DNA of 64,000 bases from positions 1 through 64,000 of the forward strand of contig CAYSHP010000007.1 in assembly GCA_964430875.1 (NCBI GenBank), given 5' to 3'. A program made the translations under genes and the position numbers. This DNA comes from M55B127 sp035269185. Lineage in GTDB: Bacteria; Bacillota; Halanaerobiia; Halanaerobiales; M55B127. A model generated the notes under the pieces. The model had not been told where the DNA came from, did no database searches, and saw only the letters and a list, made by a program, of their open reading frames with translations. This document shows positions 17,524 to 26,093 of this stretch, piece after piece; the first letter of the stretch is position 1, and the number at the start of each line of letters is the position of its first letter.

Positions 17524-18678
17524 TTGGAATATTTTTCTTCAAGATTAAAGTTATTAAGGAAAGAAAATAATCTTACTCAAAATAAACTCGCAAATATTTT
17601 AGGTTATTCAAGATCAACAATAGCTAAATATGAAGCAGGTCAGATGATCCCCTCGGGCAGTTTTTTATATGATGTTGCAGAATATTTCGAAGTTTCATTA
17701 GACTATCTATTAGGCCGAACTAATATCCATGAAAGTTTTGGTGACTATATTTTATCAAAAGCACCTAGTATATTATTATTTGTAGACCCTAAAGATGGAA
17801 AAATAATAGACCACAGTCCCTCTGCTCTCGATTTTTACGGATATAAAAGACATGAACTTCTTAAAAAAACCATATATGAACTAAATACCCTACCAAAAGA
17901 TGAAGTTAAAAAATTAATGAAAAAAGCTATTGAAGCAAAACATAAAACATATTTTTTTAAACATAAACTGTCTAATGATAAAATAAAAGAAGTAAAAGTA
18001 ACAACTACAAAAGTTACCATCAATAATAGAAAGGTAATTGGTTCTTTAATTCAAGACCTTAGTATTAGTAATAATAAGAAAGAAGATAATAAACTATCTA
18101 AAAATTTATTTCAATCAATTAATAATATAGCTTTACAAAATATTCATCATAAAGACCAACATATTTATAATGTCACTAAACTTGCTGCTGATATTGGTAA
18201 ACATCTCTTTTTATCCACAAAAGATCTAGAAAATCTAACATTTGCTAGTCAGCTTCAAAATATTGGAGAAGTTAATATACCCCACCATATTATTAATAAG
18301 CCAAACATATTAAATGAAAATGAATATTCAATAATAAAAAGCCATCCTGTTTTTAGTCTGCAATTACTTAAAAATACTTCTATTAATAAAAAAATAAAAA
18401 AAATTATATTACAACATCATGAAAGATTAGATGGTTCTGGATACCCGAATAATTTAACGAAAAATGAAATTTTAATAGAAGCACAAATTATCGGAGTAGC
18501 TGATGTAATAATTGCTATGATATCTAAAAGGCCTTACAGAAAATCATTTGATTTAGAAGATGCTTTAAAAGAAATTAATAAAAATAAAGGTATAAAATAT
18601 AATAAAGAAATAGTAAATATTTGTAATCATATCTTAAAAAATACTAAATATAAACCTGAATTTAAAGCCAACTATTAA
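17524..18678 (+). CDS. XRE-type HTH - PAS - degenerate HD-GYP regulator
   Basis: A 384-residue protein joining a DNA-binding domain to a c-di-GMP-type output domain. It has an XRE/Cro helix-turn-helix (about 8-63, LTQNKLANILGYSRSTIAKYE), PAS (70-185) and HD-GYP-like (195-375). The GYP half is intact (HHERLDGSGYP, 298-308), but the metal-binding HD pair is Gln245-Asn246 in LQNIGE instead of LHDIGK. Phosphodiesterase activity is therefore doubtful and a sensing role is more likely. The start is TTG behind GGGGG. It is transcribed away from the che operon, with that operon's riboswitch in between, so control of the operon is a reasonable but unproven guess. Confidence 0.85.
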   Translation: MEYFSSRLKLLRKENNLTQNKLANILGYSRSTIAKYEAGQMIPSGSFLYDVAEYFEVSLDYLLGRTNIHESFGDYILSKAPSILLFVDPKDGKIIDHSPSALDFYGYKRHELLKKTIYELNTLPKDEVKKLMKKAIEAKHKTYFFKHKLSNDKIKEVKVTTTKVTINNRKVIGSLIQDLSISNNKKEDNKLSKNLFQSINNIALQNIHHKDQHIYNVTKLAADIGKHLFLSTKDLENLTFASQLQNIGEVNIPHHIINKPNILNENEYSIIKSHPVFSLQLLKNTSINKKIKKIILQHHERLDGSGYPNNLTKNEILIEAQIIGVADVIIAMISKRPYRKSFDLEDALKEINKNKGIKYNKEIVNICNHILKNTKYKPEFKANY

Positions 18679-18829
18679 AATCAATAATATAAATTATTAT
18701 AATAATTGTTTTAGTGAATAAATAATATTGATAAACTATTATTTATATCTTTTTTAAAATTTTATTTTAAAGAAAACATAATTTTATAATTGATAAGCTG
18801 TTTAATTGAAAAATATTATAAAAATATAA

Positions 18830-18855
18830 AATCCCGGTTAACCCGGGATTTTTGT
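18830..18855. terminator. Bidirectional terminator
   Basis: ATCCCGG-ttaac-CCGGGAT has T-runs on both sides when read on either strand. It lies between the plus-strand XRE-HD-GYP gene and the minus-strand hsp20, and can end both transcripts. Confidence 0.8.
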
Positions 18856-18866
18856 GGTTCTATTAT

Positions 18867-19310
18867 TTATTTAATATCTATTGTTTTCTTCTTACTTACA
18901 GTTTCTTCTTTTTTAGGAAGTTTAATTTCTAATATACCATCGTTGTATTCTGCTTCTATTTCATCTTCTTTGATGTTTTCAATATAGAAACTTCTGCAAT
19001 AGCTACCTCTTCTTCTTTCTTTTCTAATATATCCTTCATCTTCTTCTTCAGTGTATTCTTCATTGTTTGCAGAGATGGTTAAATAATTATCATCCATTTC
19101 AACCTCAATATCTTCTTTTTTCATACCAGGTAGTTCAGCATCTATAACATACTTATCATCCTTTTCTTTAACATCAGTTCTGAAACCTAATTTGGAACGG
19201 TCCATCACATTGTTAAAGAAACTATCCCAAAGAGCGTCAAACGGATCTTCACTTCTTTCAGTCATTTCATTTTGACTTCTACGGTTACGACGTGGAATTA
19301 AATCAAACAT
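18867..19310 (-). CDS. hsp20: Small heat-shock protein Hsp20
   Basis: A 147-residue alpha-crystallin-family chaperone that holds unfolding proteins in the cytoplasm. The alpha-crystallin domain spans about 40-140 (FRTDVKEKDDKYVIDAELPG, then YNDGILEIKLPK), and the C terminus has the KKTIDI tail. The start chosen is the ATG at 19310 behind AGGAGG; the frame stays open 26 codons further upstream without a ribosome site. A CtsR-like operator and a -10 box precede it. Confidence 0.92.
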   Translation of the reverse strand: MFDLIPRRNRRSQNEMTERSEDPFDALWDSFFNNVMDRSKLGFRTDVKEKDDKYVIDAELPGMKKEDIEVEMDDNYLTISANNEEYTEEEDEGYIRKERRRGSYCRSFYIENIKEDEIEAEYNDGILEIKLPKKEETVSKKKTIDIK

Positions 19311-19332
19311 ACAGACACCTCCTGAAATTTTT

Positions 19333-19383
19333 TTGACTTTATCTGTCTTTCTGACCTTTATTGACTTTCTACTTATTATTATA
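19333..19383 (-). promoter_or_regulatory. hsp20 promoter with CtsR-like heptad repeats
   Basis: On the minus strand a TATAAT (19378-19383) is followed by two direct heptads, AGTCAAT-AAA-GGTCAGA (19351-19367). A third AAGTCAA lies at 19333-19339. The CtsR consensus is GGTCAAA-NAN-GGTCAAA, so the spacing matches and the match per heptad is partial. The position over the transcription start suits a repressor. No ctsR gene is in the window. Confidence 0.5.
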
Positions 19384-19410
19384 ATCATAATATGGAAAAT
19401 TTCAAATATG

Positions 19411-19443
19411 AAAAATCGGCAATAATTTTACTTATTGCCGATT
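19411..19443 (-). terminator. Terminator downstream of the PHP phosphatase
   Basis: An 11-bp stem, ATCGGCAATAA / TTATTGCCGAT, is followed on the minus strand by TTTTTC, 40 bases past the stop at 19485. Confidence 0.8.
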
Positions 19444-19484
19444 AATTAAAATTATCTCAATATATCTTAAATATACTCAATTTT

Positions 19485-20204
19485 TCATTTTTTACTATTC
19501 AAAAAATTTAGTACTTTATTAACTGATGAATTTATTATATTTTCGTTTGTAATAAGTCCATCATTGATGATTGGGTCTAAATTACTTAAATCCCCAACCA
19601 TGTCCCGATAATGAGCATCACTATTTAATGCCAAATGGTTCCCATTTTCTAATGATAATTTTACTAATTTTCTGGTTAACTTTTTATCTCCTCTACCTTT
19701 CATTTCACTTTTATGAGAACTTGCATTAACTTCTAAAATTACATCAAATTCTTTAGCAGTTTTTACTATTTCTTCTAAATCTACCATATTAGAAAGGTTA
19801 ATGGGATGGGTAACCATATCTACTAAGGGATTTTTCATTGCTGCTATAGTTGCTTTTGTATGCTCTTTAACCGTTGTATTGGTATAACCTGTATTCATGT
19901 GAATTCCACAGGCTACGAAATCAAGATGCCTAAAATATCTTTTTTCTAAATCAAGTGAACCATCATTTAAGATATTAGCTTCAATTCCCTTGAGTATTTT
20001 GACTCCTTTGATCTTATCAGGTAGAACCTTTAAATTATTAAAATAATTGAAATGAGTTCCACCTGGTAAGGCAGGACCATGGTCAGTTAGAGCAATTAAT
20101 TTCAATCCTTTATTTTTAGCTTCTTCTGCTATTTCATCAATAGTTGAATAAGCATGTCCACTAAATATAGAGTGGACATGCAGGTCTGCTTCAATTTTTA
20201 TCAA
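19485..20204 (-). CDS. PHP-domain phosphatase, YcdX-like
   Basis: A 239-residue PHP-family metal-dependent phosphoesterase. The metal-site motifs are all present: ADLHVHSIFSGHAYS at the start, LTDHGPALPG, a GIEANIL glutamate, CGIHMN, THPIN, and the final NSDAHY. YcdX-type enzymes are trinuclear zinc phosphatases of uncertain substrate. The start chosen is the TTG at 20204 behind AGGAGT; an in-frame GTG three codons earlier lies inside that ribosome site. It is a single-gene unit. Confidence 0.85.
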   Translation of the reverse strand: MIKIEADLHVHSIFSGHAYSTIDEIAEEAKNKGLKLIALTDHGPALPGGTHFNYFNNLKVLPDKIKGVKILKGIEANILNDGSLDLEKRYFRHLDFVACGIHMNTGYTNTTVKEHTKATIAAMKNPLVDMVTHPINLSNMVDLEEIVKTAKEFDVILEVNASSHKSEMKGRGDKKLTRKLVKLSLENGNHLALNSDAHYRDMVGDLSNLDPIINDGLITNENIINSSVNKVLNFLNSKK

Positions 20205-20231
20205 TTTATTCACTCCTGTATATTACAATTT

Positions 20232-20275
20232 AACCTATTATTATTTGAATAATAATTTTTATCAAATAATAGGTA
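20232..20275. repeat. AT-rich inverted repeat between lonC and the PHP gene
   Basis: ACCTATTATT and AATAATAGGT, extended to TTGA/TCAA, form a long AT stem. The T-run (TTTTTT) follows on the plus strand, while only a weak TTAAATTG follows on the minus strand. No plus-strand gene precedes it, so its role as a terminator of lonC is uncertain. Confidence 0.35.
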
Positions 20276-20312
20276 GCTTTTTTGATTTCATCTTTGTCGA
20301 TAGTAACTCAAT

Positions 20313-22703
20313 TTACTCATTCTTATTTTTTCCTTTGAACTCTGCTGCTTTAGCTGCTTTTTCTTCCATAACCTCTTTTACTTTTTGGTGAACTTCGTCC
20401 GCTGGTCTATCAAACATTAATTCAATTGCTTCATCAATATTACTTATTGAATAAAGTTGAAACTTGTCATCTTTTATAGCATTAATAACTTCTTCTTCTA
20501 GCATGAGATTATCTTTATTTTGTTCAGGTATTATTACACCCTGAGTACCTGTTATTTCTTTATTTTTACAGACTTTATAGAAACCTTCTATTTTCTCATT
20601 TACTCCCCCGATAGGCTGTATTTTCCCCTTCTGGTTCATAGAACCAGTAATTGCTAAATCCTGTCTGATTGGATATTCAGATATTGAAGAAAGAATTGCA
20701 ATTAATTCAGCTGCTGTTGCAGAATCTCCTTCAATTCCACCATAGCTTTGTTCAAATGCTAAAGATACATTTAAACTTAAGGGAGTATCTTTTGCATATT
20801 TATTTCCTAAATATCCAGAGAAGATTAAGACAGCTTTGTTGTGGATCTTACCACTCATATCAGCTTCACGTTCAATATTGATAACTCCTTCTTGACCCAT
20901 AAAGGTCTGAGCTGTAATTCTAGTCGGGCGTCCGAAAGAATACTGACCAGTTTGATATACAGATAAACCATTAATCTGACCGGACTCGTCTCCATCTACA
21001 TCAACTAGAATATGCTCATCTTCAATTTTTTCCTGGATTTTTTCTTCAATAAGATTCGATCTTCTGATCTTTTCATCTATAGCTTTTTTAACATCTTCTC
21101 TTTCTACTAAGTCATGACTATTAACATCTGATAAAGCATCTGCTTCATAGATCAATTCTAATATTTGGTTAAATTTAGCTGTCATCTTATCCTTGTCTTC
21201 TGACATCCTGCTTCCATATTCAATTACTTTTGAAACAGCTTCTGGCTTAAAGTGATTTAAACCTTCTTTTCTACAGATAGAAGCTATAAAGGAAGCAAAG
21301 TTTTTCATATTTTCTTCATTTCTTTTCATTTCATAATCAAATGCTGCTCTAATTTTAAATAGTTTTTTGAATTCTTCATCATAATGGTAAAGTAACTGAT
21401 AGATATATGGGTTACCTATTAATATTACTTTAACATCTATAGGTACTCCCTCTGGTTTTAGACCACTAATTGGAATACTTCTGTATTGTTCACCTATATT
21501 TTCAACCACTATCTCCTGGTTTATGAGGATCCTTTTTAATGTTTCCCAGGCAAAAGGCTTAGTTAAAAGGTCTTTTACCTTCATAATGAGGTATCCGCCG
21601 CTTGCCTCATGAATAGCCCCACTTTTTATCATTGTGAAATCAGTTGTTAAAGTACCAAACTGACTTTTAGCCTCTATCTTACCAAATAGATTATAATAGG
21701 TTGGGTTTTGTTCAAAGATAACAGGTGCTCCATCAAGTTCTTTATTATCTACTATTAAGTTTACTTTATATCTTACGAAAAAGGAATCATCATTTTGCTG
21801 CTGTTGGAATAATTTCGAAAGGCTCTGATTTTGGCTATCCTGATCCCCATCTTTAAACTTATCTAGATGTTGTGTTATATCATGTTTTACTCTCTCTAAA
21901 TACTGCTTTATTTCTTCAATATCATCATATTTTTCTTTTAAGTTTTCTATCCTGGGTTCTATTACATTAAGACTTAATTTTTTTTCCATTTCTTTCAACT
22001 TTTCCTGTGCTTCTGACTTTATATCTCTGATCCGCCTCATCATTTTTTCCATATCATTTTGAATTTCTTGACTTTTTTCGCGTAATTTACTTTTCTTTTC
22101 TTCATCTAATTTTTGAAATTCGTCTTGTTTGATTACATTACCTTCTTCATCTATAGGTACAGGAACTGTACCTCTAGCTGTATTTTGCAAAGTAAATCCT
22201 TCTTTTCTAATTTCTTTATTAAATTCTTCCATGATTTCATTTGACTTTTCCTGGTACTGTTTCATGATCTTATCACGGGCTTCATCATACTCTTCACCCT
22301 GGAAAACTTCTGGAATCTCTTCTTTAAGATCCTTTATAATATTTTCCATATCACTTTCTAATCTTAAACCAGTACCCGGAGGTAATTTCATTGCTTTTGG
22401 TTTTTCAGGATTACCAAAATTAAACACATATACTACATCTTCGGGAACTTCTTTTTTAGCAGCTTTTTTATCTGCTATTGTTTTGGCATAAGTTGAACGT
22501 CCAGAACCACTTACACCAGATATATAGATGTTGTATCCTTCGTGTTCAATACGCATTCCAGTTTCTATTGCATCTACGGCTCTCTGTTGTCCTATTATTC
22601 CGTCTTCAAATGGTTCTAATTCAGCTGTGGATTCAAACGAGAAAATATCAGGATTACATGCACACTTAAGTTCATCTACAGGAATATTGTAACCTTTTTC
22701 CAT
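20313..22703 (-). CDS. Lon-like ATP-dependent protease (LonC/AAA_32 type)
   Basis: A 796-residue Lon-family protease of the kind without the classical N-terminal LAN domain. The P-loop GVSGSGRST is at 63-71. A long helical insert (about 120-300) carries coiled coil. The AAA core follows, then the C-terminal protease domain with the Ser661-Lys704 dyad in GDSATAAE and GGVNEKIEG; the 43-residue spacing is the same as in E. coli Lon. It should degrade misfolded or regulatory proteins in the cytosol. ATG start behind GGAGGTGG. An extended -10 (TGGTATAAT, near 22733-22741) lies just upstream. Confidence 0.9.
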   Translation of the reverse strand: MEKGYNIPVDELKCACNPDIFSFESTAELEPFEDGIIGQQRAVDAIETGMRIEHEGYNIYISGVSGSGRSTYAKTIADKKAAKKEVPEDVVYVFNFGNPEKPKAMKLPPGTGLRLESDMENIIKDLKEEIPEVFQGEEYDEARDKIMKQYQEKSNEIMEEFNKEIRKEGFTLQNTARGTVPVPIDEEGNVIKQDEFQKLDEEKKSKLREKSQEIQNDMEKMMRRIRDIKSEAQEKLKEMEKKLSLNVIEPRIENLKEKYDDIEEIKQYLERVKHDITQHLDKFKDGDQDSQNQSLSKLFQQQQNDDSFFVRYKVNLIVDNKELDGAPVIFEQNPTYYNLFGKIEAKSQFGTLTTDFTMIKSGAIHEASGGYLIMKVKDLLTKPFAWETLKRILINQEIVVENIGEQYRSIPISGLKPEGVPIDVKVILIGNPYIYQLLYHYDEEFKKLFKIRAAFDYEMKRNEENMKNFASFIASICRKEGLNHFKPEAVSKVIEYGSRMSEDKDKMTAKFNQILELIYEADALSDVNSHDLVEREDVKKAIDEKIRRSNLIEEKIQEKIEDEHILVDVDGDESGQINGLSVYQTGQYSFGRPTRITAQTFMGQEGVINIEREADMSGKIHNKAVLIFSGYLGNKYAKDTPLSLNVSLAFEQSYGGIEGDSATAAELIAILSSISEYPIRQDLAITGSMNQKGKIQPIGGVNEKIEGFYKVCKNKEITGTQGVIIPEQNKDNLMLEEEVINAIKDDKFQLYSISNIDEAIELMFDRPADEVHQKVKEVMEEKAAKAAEFKGKNKNE

Positions 22704-22732
22704 TGATTACCACCTCCGAAATTGTTAATTAA

Positions 22733-22741
22733 ATTATACCA
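22733..22741 (-). promoter_or_regulatory. Extended -10 promoter of lonC
   Basis: The minus strand reads TGGTATAAT with the TATAAT at 22733-22738, 30 bases from the start codon. A -35 is not obvious, as is usual for extended -10 promoters. Confidence 0.5.
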
Positions 22742-22815
22742 TAGTCACGAAGGTAAATAAAAGTCTAGAGAAGAATTATTAACATTCTAATCTTCATAAA
22801 AACTTTACTACAAAT

Positions 22816-22968
22816 TAAAAAACCCTATCTGAGATAACAGATAGGGAAGGGGTGTCATAAAATTTATTTAACTTTTGCTTGTTAATTTATAAGCAATTAA
22901 AATGTTTTAAAAAGTTTCTTATTTATCGATTTCAAAGATAGTATAACATAATTAATTACTTTGTGCAA
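22816..22968 (-). ncRNA. Candidate small RNA or attenuated leader upstream of lonC
   Basis: On the minus strand a strong promoter (TTGCAC at 22963-22968, 17-base spacer, TATACT at 22940-22945) is followed about 90 bases later by a terminator. The terminator has the stem CCCTATCTG / CAGATAGGG at 22823-22846 and a T6 run. The product would be about 115 nt and has no convincing reading frame. The same hairpin may also end the dihydropyrimidinase transcript. It fills most of the 323-base gap between lonC and that gene. Confidence 0.45.
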
Positions 22969-23026
22969 GGTTTCACAATAATTTTTTTAATTTTTTTTCT
23001 CCTCTCTTATTTCTAAGCTAATTAAC

Positions 23027-24415
23027 TTAATATAAAGAACTTTTATCGGCCTTAATAAACTGTCCATCTCCCCTATTTCCACGATAAGCACCTTGATTTA
23101 CAACTAGATTACCGCGGCTAATAGTAGTTACTGGATAACCTGATACTTCAATATGGTTATATGGACTATAGCCGGCATTAGAATGCATAAACATAGCTTC
23201 TAATTTTCTTGATTTGGCAGGGTCAAAAATAACTAAGTCAGCATCTGTATTTTCTTTTAGACTACCTTTTTGTGGATAAAGTCCAAATATTTTAGCGGGA
23301 TTAGTAGATAATTTATTTATTATATCTACTAAATCCATACCTTTTTTAGTACCAAAATGATGAATTAAAGGTAAAAGAGTTTCTGAACCAGGTATTCCCG
23401 GTAAAGTATTAAAAACATCATCACCCATTTTCTTTTGAGCAATATCAAAGGAACAATGATCAGTTGCTACTACATCAATATTATTTTGTAATAAACCATC
23501 CCATAATTTTTTATTATCCTCTTCGGTTCTAAGAGGAGGAGTCATAAAATAAAGATAACTATCTTCTCTATTAAGAAATCCTCTATTTAAAAGCAAATAA
23601 TGTGGTGCTGTTTCTGCCTTTAAATTTATGCCTTTCGCTTGATTTTTTCTTAATACTTCTAAACCTTCTTTTGACGATAAATGTACAATATAGCCTGGCA
23701 TGTTAAACATTTTTATCAATTCAGCTATATTATCCACTGCTTTTGCTTCTGCTTGTCCGGTTCTAATATCTGGATGGTATTTAAGATCTGTCTTACCCTC
23801 TTTTTTATATTTTTCTTCATTTTTTTCAATAATTTCATTATCTTCAGCATGTACAATAGGTAAAAGTTCCATTTGTTTTAAAGTTTTAAATAGCTCATAA
23901 AGTTTATCTTCTTCAATTAAATAACCTGCTCTGCGGTAAGTTGTAAATATCTTAATTGAACTTATTCCTTCATCTTTTACTTTTCTTAATTGCTGAGGAC
24001 TTAATTCATCAAAATGAGTAACTGTTTGATGAAAGGTATAGTCTACAACTGCATCCCGGGCCTCCTTTTTCCTATTATCTAAAGAGTCCTTAAAAGTCCG
24101 GTCTCTTTCATGTTCATCATCAATGAAATCTATAAAAGTTGTTACTCCGCCAAAGGCAGAAGCAATCGAACCACTGTAAAAATCATCAGCTGTAACCGTG
24201 TTACGTGATTTTAAAAGATAATGGGTGTGGGCATCAATGATACCCGGAAAAACATATGAACCTTCTGCATCTATTACATTACTTTCTCTAACTTCAGATT
24301 CATTAAAATCTTCTGGTTTAGCAACTTTTTTTATATACTCATCCTCAATTAAAATATTCATTTGCTCTATAGTATTTTCTTTAACTACTTGACCGTTTTT
24401 TATATAAATACTCAT
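23027..24415 (-). CDS. hyuA: Dihydropyrimidinase / D-hydantoinase family amidohydrolase
   Basis: A 462-residue cyclic amide hydrolase that opens dihydropyrimidine, hydantoin or related rings. The dinuclear metal site is complete: His63 and His65 (DAHTHY), a lysine to be carbamylated at 155 (SSIKIFTTY), His189 (IVHAED), His245 (IVHLSS) and Asp319 (VATDHC). In anaerobic purine pathways a HyuA homologue sits beside ygeW, ssnA and xdh; here it is 17 kb from them but in the same window. The exact substrate cannot be read. Start ATG at 24415 behind AGGAGG. Single gene. Confidence 0.85.
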   Translation of the reverse strand: MSIYIKNGQVVKENTIEQMNILIEDEYIKKVAKPEDFNESEVRESNVIDAEGSYVFPGIIDAHTHYLLKSRNTVTADDFYSGSIASAFGGVTTFIDFIDDEHERDRTFKDSLDNRKKEARDAVVDYTFHQTVTHFDELSPQQLRKVKDEGISSIKIFTTYRRAGYLIEEDKLYELFKTLKQMELLPIVHAEDNEIIEKNEEKYKKEGKTDLKYHPDIRTGQAEAKAVDNIAELIKMFNMPGYIVHLSSKEGLEVLRKNQAKGINLKAETAPHYLLLNRGFLNREDSYLYFMTPPLRTEEDNKKLWDGLLQNNIDVVATDHCSFDIAQKKMGDDVFNTLPGIPGSETLLPLIHHFGTKKGMDLVDIINKLSTNPAKIFGLYPQKGSLKENTDADLVIFDPAKSRKLEAMFMHSNAGYSPYNHIEVSGYPVTTISRGNLVVNQGAYRGNRGDGQFIKADKSSLY

Positions 24416-24431
24416 CAAATACCTCCTTTTT

Positions 24432-24470
24432 AAGATAAAAAGAAAAGCCTATCTAAATTGAAGATAGGCT
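24432..24470 (-). terminator. Terminator downstream of phoU
   Basis: AGCCTATCT / AGATAGGCT stem with a 7-nt loop, then TTTCTTTTTA on the minus strand, 29 bases past the phoU stop. Confidence 0.8.
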
Positions 24471-24498
24471 CTTTAATAAATATATTATTTAATACTTC

Positions 24499-25152
24499 TT
24501 AATATTTTGTTCTCTTTTTAGTTAAGATGAATATTGTTTCTTCTCCAATATTAGTAGCATGGTCTCCAATTCTTTCTAATGATTTAGCAACCTTTGTAAA
24601 TCTAAAAACCTGATTAATATTTTGTAGGTCTTCTTTATCACTTGCAAGTTTCAAGTTTTTATTATAGATCTGTTCATATATGTTGTCCACTCTTTCATCC
24701 TGTCTACAAGCAGCTTCTGCAAGATCAGCATTTTTAGTAATAAATGCTTCAAGTACAACATCAAGCATATCCTTTACTATGCTTGCTAATTCAGGAATCA
24801 TAACTAAAGATTGTAAATATTCTTCATTTTTTAATTCAAGAACAATCTCTGCTATGTTTGTAGCATGGTCGGCAATTCTTTCTAAGTCACTGGAAATCTT
24901 AACAAGAGCGATACAGTATTGAGTATCACTCAAGAGGGGTTTGTCGAGCGATAATAATCGGGTAACTTCTTCTTCAATCGTAACCTGGTAGCTGTCCATG
25001 ACATCATCTCGATTTATAACGTCTCTGGCTAGATCTGCATCTTTTTCATCGAGCGCTTTAATAGCGTTTTGTAGCATCTCTTCAGCAACTTCACTCATGT
25101 TACTTAGATCATCAAGTAGTTGTTTTCTTCTCTCCTCATAAACCTGTTCCAT
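24499..25152 (-). CDS. phoU: Phosphate-uptake regulator PhoU
   Basis: A 217-residue all-helical protein with two PhoU repeats, each ending in the metal-cluster motif: DLERIADHATNIAE (about 91-104) and SLERIGDHATNIGE (about 190-203). PhoU damps the PhoR/PhoB response and the Pst importer. No pst or pho genes flank it here, so it is an orphan copy. ATG start; the ribosome site is moderate (AAGGGG). Confidence 0.93.
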   Translation of the reverse strand: MEQVYEERRKQLLDDLSNMSEVAEEMLQNAIKALDEKDADLARDVINRDDVMDSYQVTIEEEVTRLLSLDKPLLSDTQYCIALVKISSDLERIADHATNIAEIVLELKNEEYLQSLVMIPELASIVKDMLDVVLEAFITKNADLAEAACRQDERVDNIYEQIYNKNLKLASDKEDLQNINQVFRFTKVAKSLERIGDHATNIGEETIFILTKKRTKY

Positions 25153-25249
25153 ATAGACACTTCAGCCCCTTCTTTAAAAATAATTATCCTTTTATCATAT
25201 ATTCTCTATTAGGGTGTAAAATCCTCCCTTATTTCTTGACTATATTAGT

Positions 25250-25915
25250 TTACTTTTGTCTAATTTCTAAACCTTCTTTTAATACAGCAATAAATTCATC
25301 TAAGATATCTTCTAACTCCTGGTCAGGAATAGGCATTTTATTTATATTATTTTCAATTAACTCTCGATAAGAAAAATCATATTGTTCGGTTACATAATCG
25401 AGAAGTGACATTGAAATACGGCTTACTAAAAAAGATAAAAACTGACTATCGATATCTGAACGTAATTTCCCATTTTTTTGAGCCTCTATTATATAATCTT
25501 CAAAATACTGATCAGACCTTTTTTTAAGCTCGACTCCTATATTTCCTAACTCATCTATTAAACTCTCATTCATTGCATTCAATATTAATTTTGAATACTT
25601 TGGATGAGTGAGGTCAAAACGAGCTCCTTCTAAATGCATGGTTTTTAGCATTACAAAAAAGTCTTTTTTAGTTTTAGAAATGTTTTCACTTATGAAATTT
25701 AGTTTTTTTTCACCAGCTTGGTCTAATAAATAAAGGTATAGGTCTTTTTTATTATCAAAGTACTGATACATACTCCCTTTTGAGATCCCGGCTTCTTTCA
25801 CAATATGATTTATAGAAGCAGAATTATAATCATTAACCGCAAATTCTTTTAAAGCCACCTTAAATATCTTATTTCTTTTTTCATCATTCAAATTAAAAAA
25901 GGTTTCCTTTGGCAT
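25250..25915 (-). CDS. TetR-family regulator A
   Basis: A 221-residue TetR repressor with the N-terminal helix-turn-helix at about 27-48 (SINHIVKEAGISKGSMYQYFDNK) and a helical ligand-binding half. It is paralogous to the divergent TetR at 26094: both begin with MP-TFxNL and share KGSMYQYF. The start chosen is the ATG at 25915 behind GGAGATGG. Its promoter is near-ideal and carries an operator over the transcription start, so autorepression is likely. Confidence 0.88.
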   Translation of the reverse strand: MPKETFFNLNDEKRNKIFKVALKEFAVNDYNSASINHIVKEAGISKGSMYQYFDNKKDLYLYLLDQAGEKKLNFISENISKTKKDFFVMLKTMHLEGARFDLTHPKYSKLILNAMNESLIDELGNIGVELKKRSDQYFEDYIIEAQKNGKLRSDIDSQFLSFLVSRISMSLLDYVTEQYDFSYRELIENNINKMPIPDQELEDILDEFIAVLKEGLEIRQK

Positions 25916-25933
25916 AAATCCATCTCCTTTAAC

Positions 25934-26075
25934 GACCATCTGGTCATAATTATAATATAAAATTAGCAGGCTGTCAAAGTTTTTATGACCAAGTGGTCTT
26001 TTTTTCTAATATTCTCTTGACAAGGGTTTGAGGGTGTGTTAATATATGACCAAGTGGTCGTATGACCGGGTAGTC
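25934..26075. promoter_or_regulatory. Divergent TetR promoters with four GACCAnnTGGTC operators
   Basis: Minus-strand promoter: TTGACA (25972-25977), 17 bases, TATAAT (25949-25954). Plus-strand promoter: TTGACA (26017-26022), 17 bases, TAATAT (26040-26045). Four copies of a 12-bp palindrome lie at 25934-25945 (GACCATCTGGTC), 25987-25998 and 26048-26059 (both GACCAAGTGGTC), and 26064-26075 (GACCGGGTAGTC, imperfect). Two cover the transcription starts, one sits between the promoters, and one lies just before the plus-strand ribosome site. This is a shared operator region for one or both TetR proteins. Confidence 0.85.
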
Positions 26076-26093
26076 TTTTTTAGGAGGTGAAAC

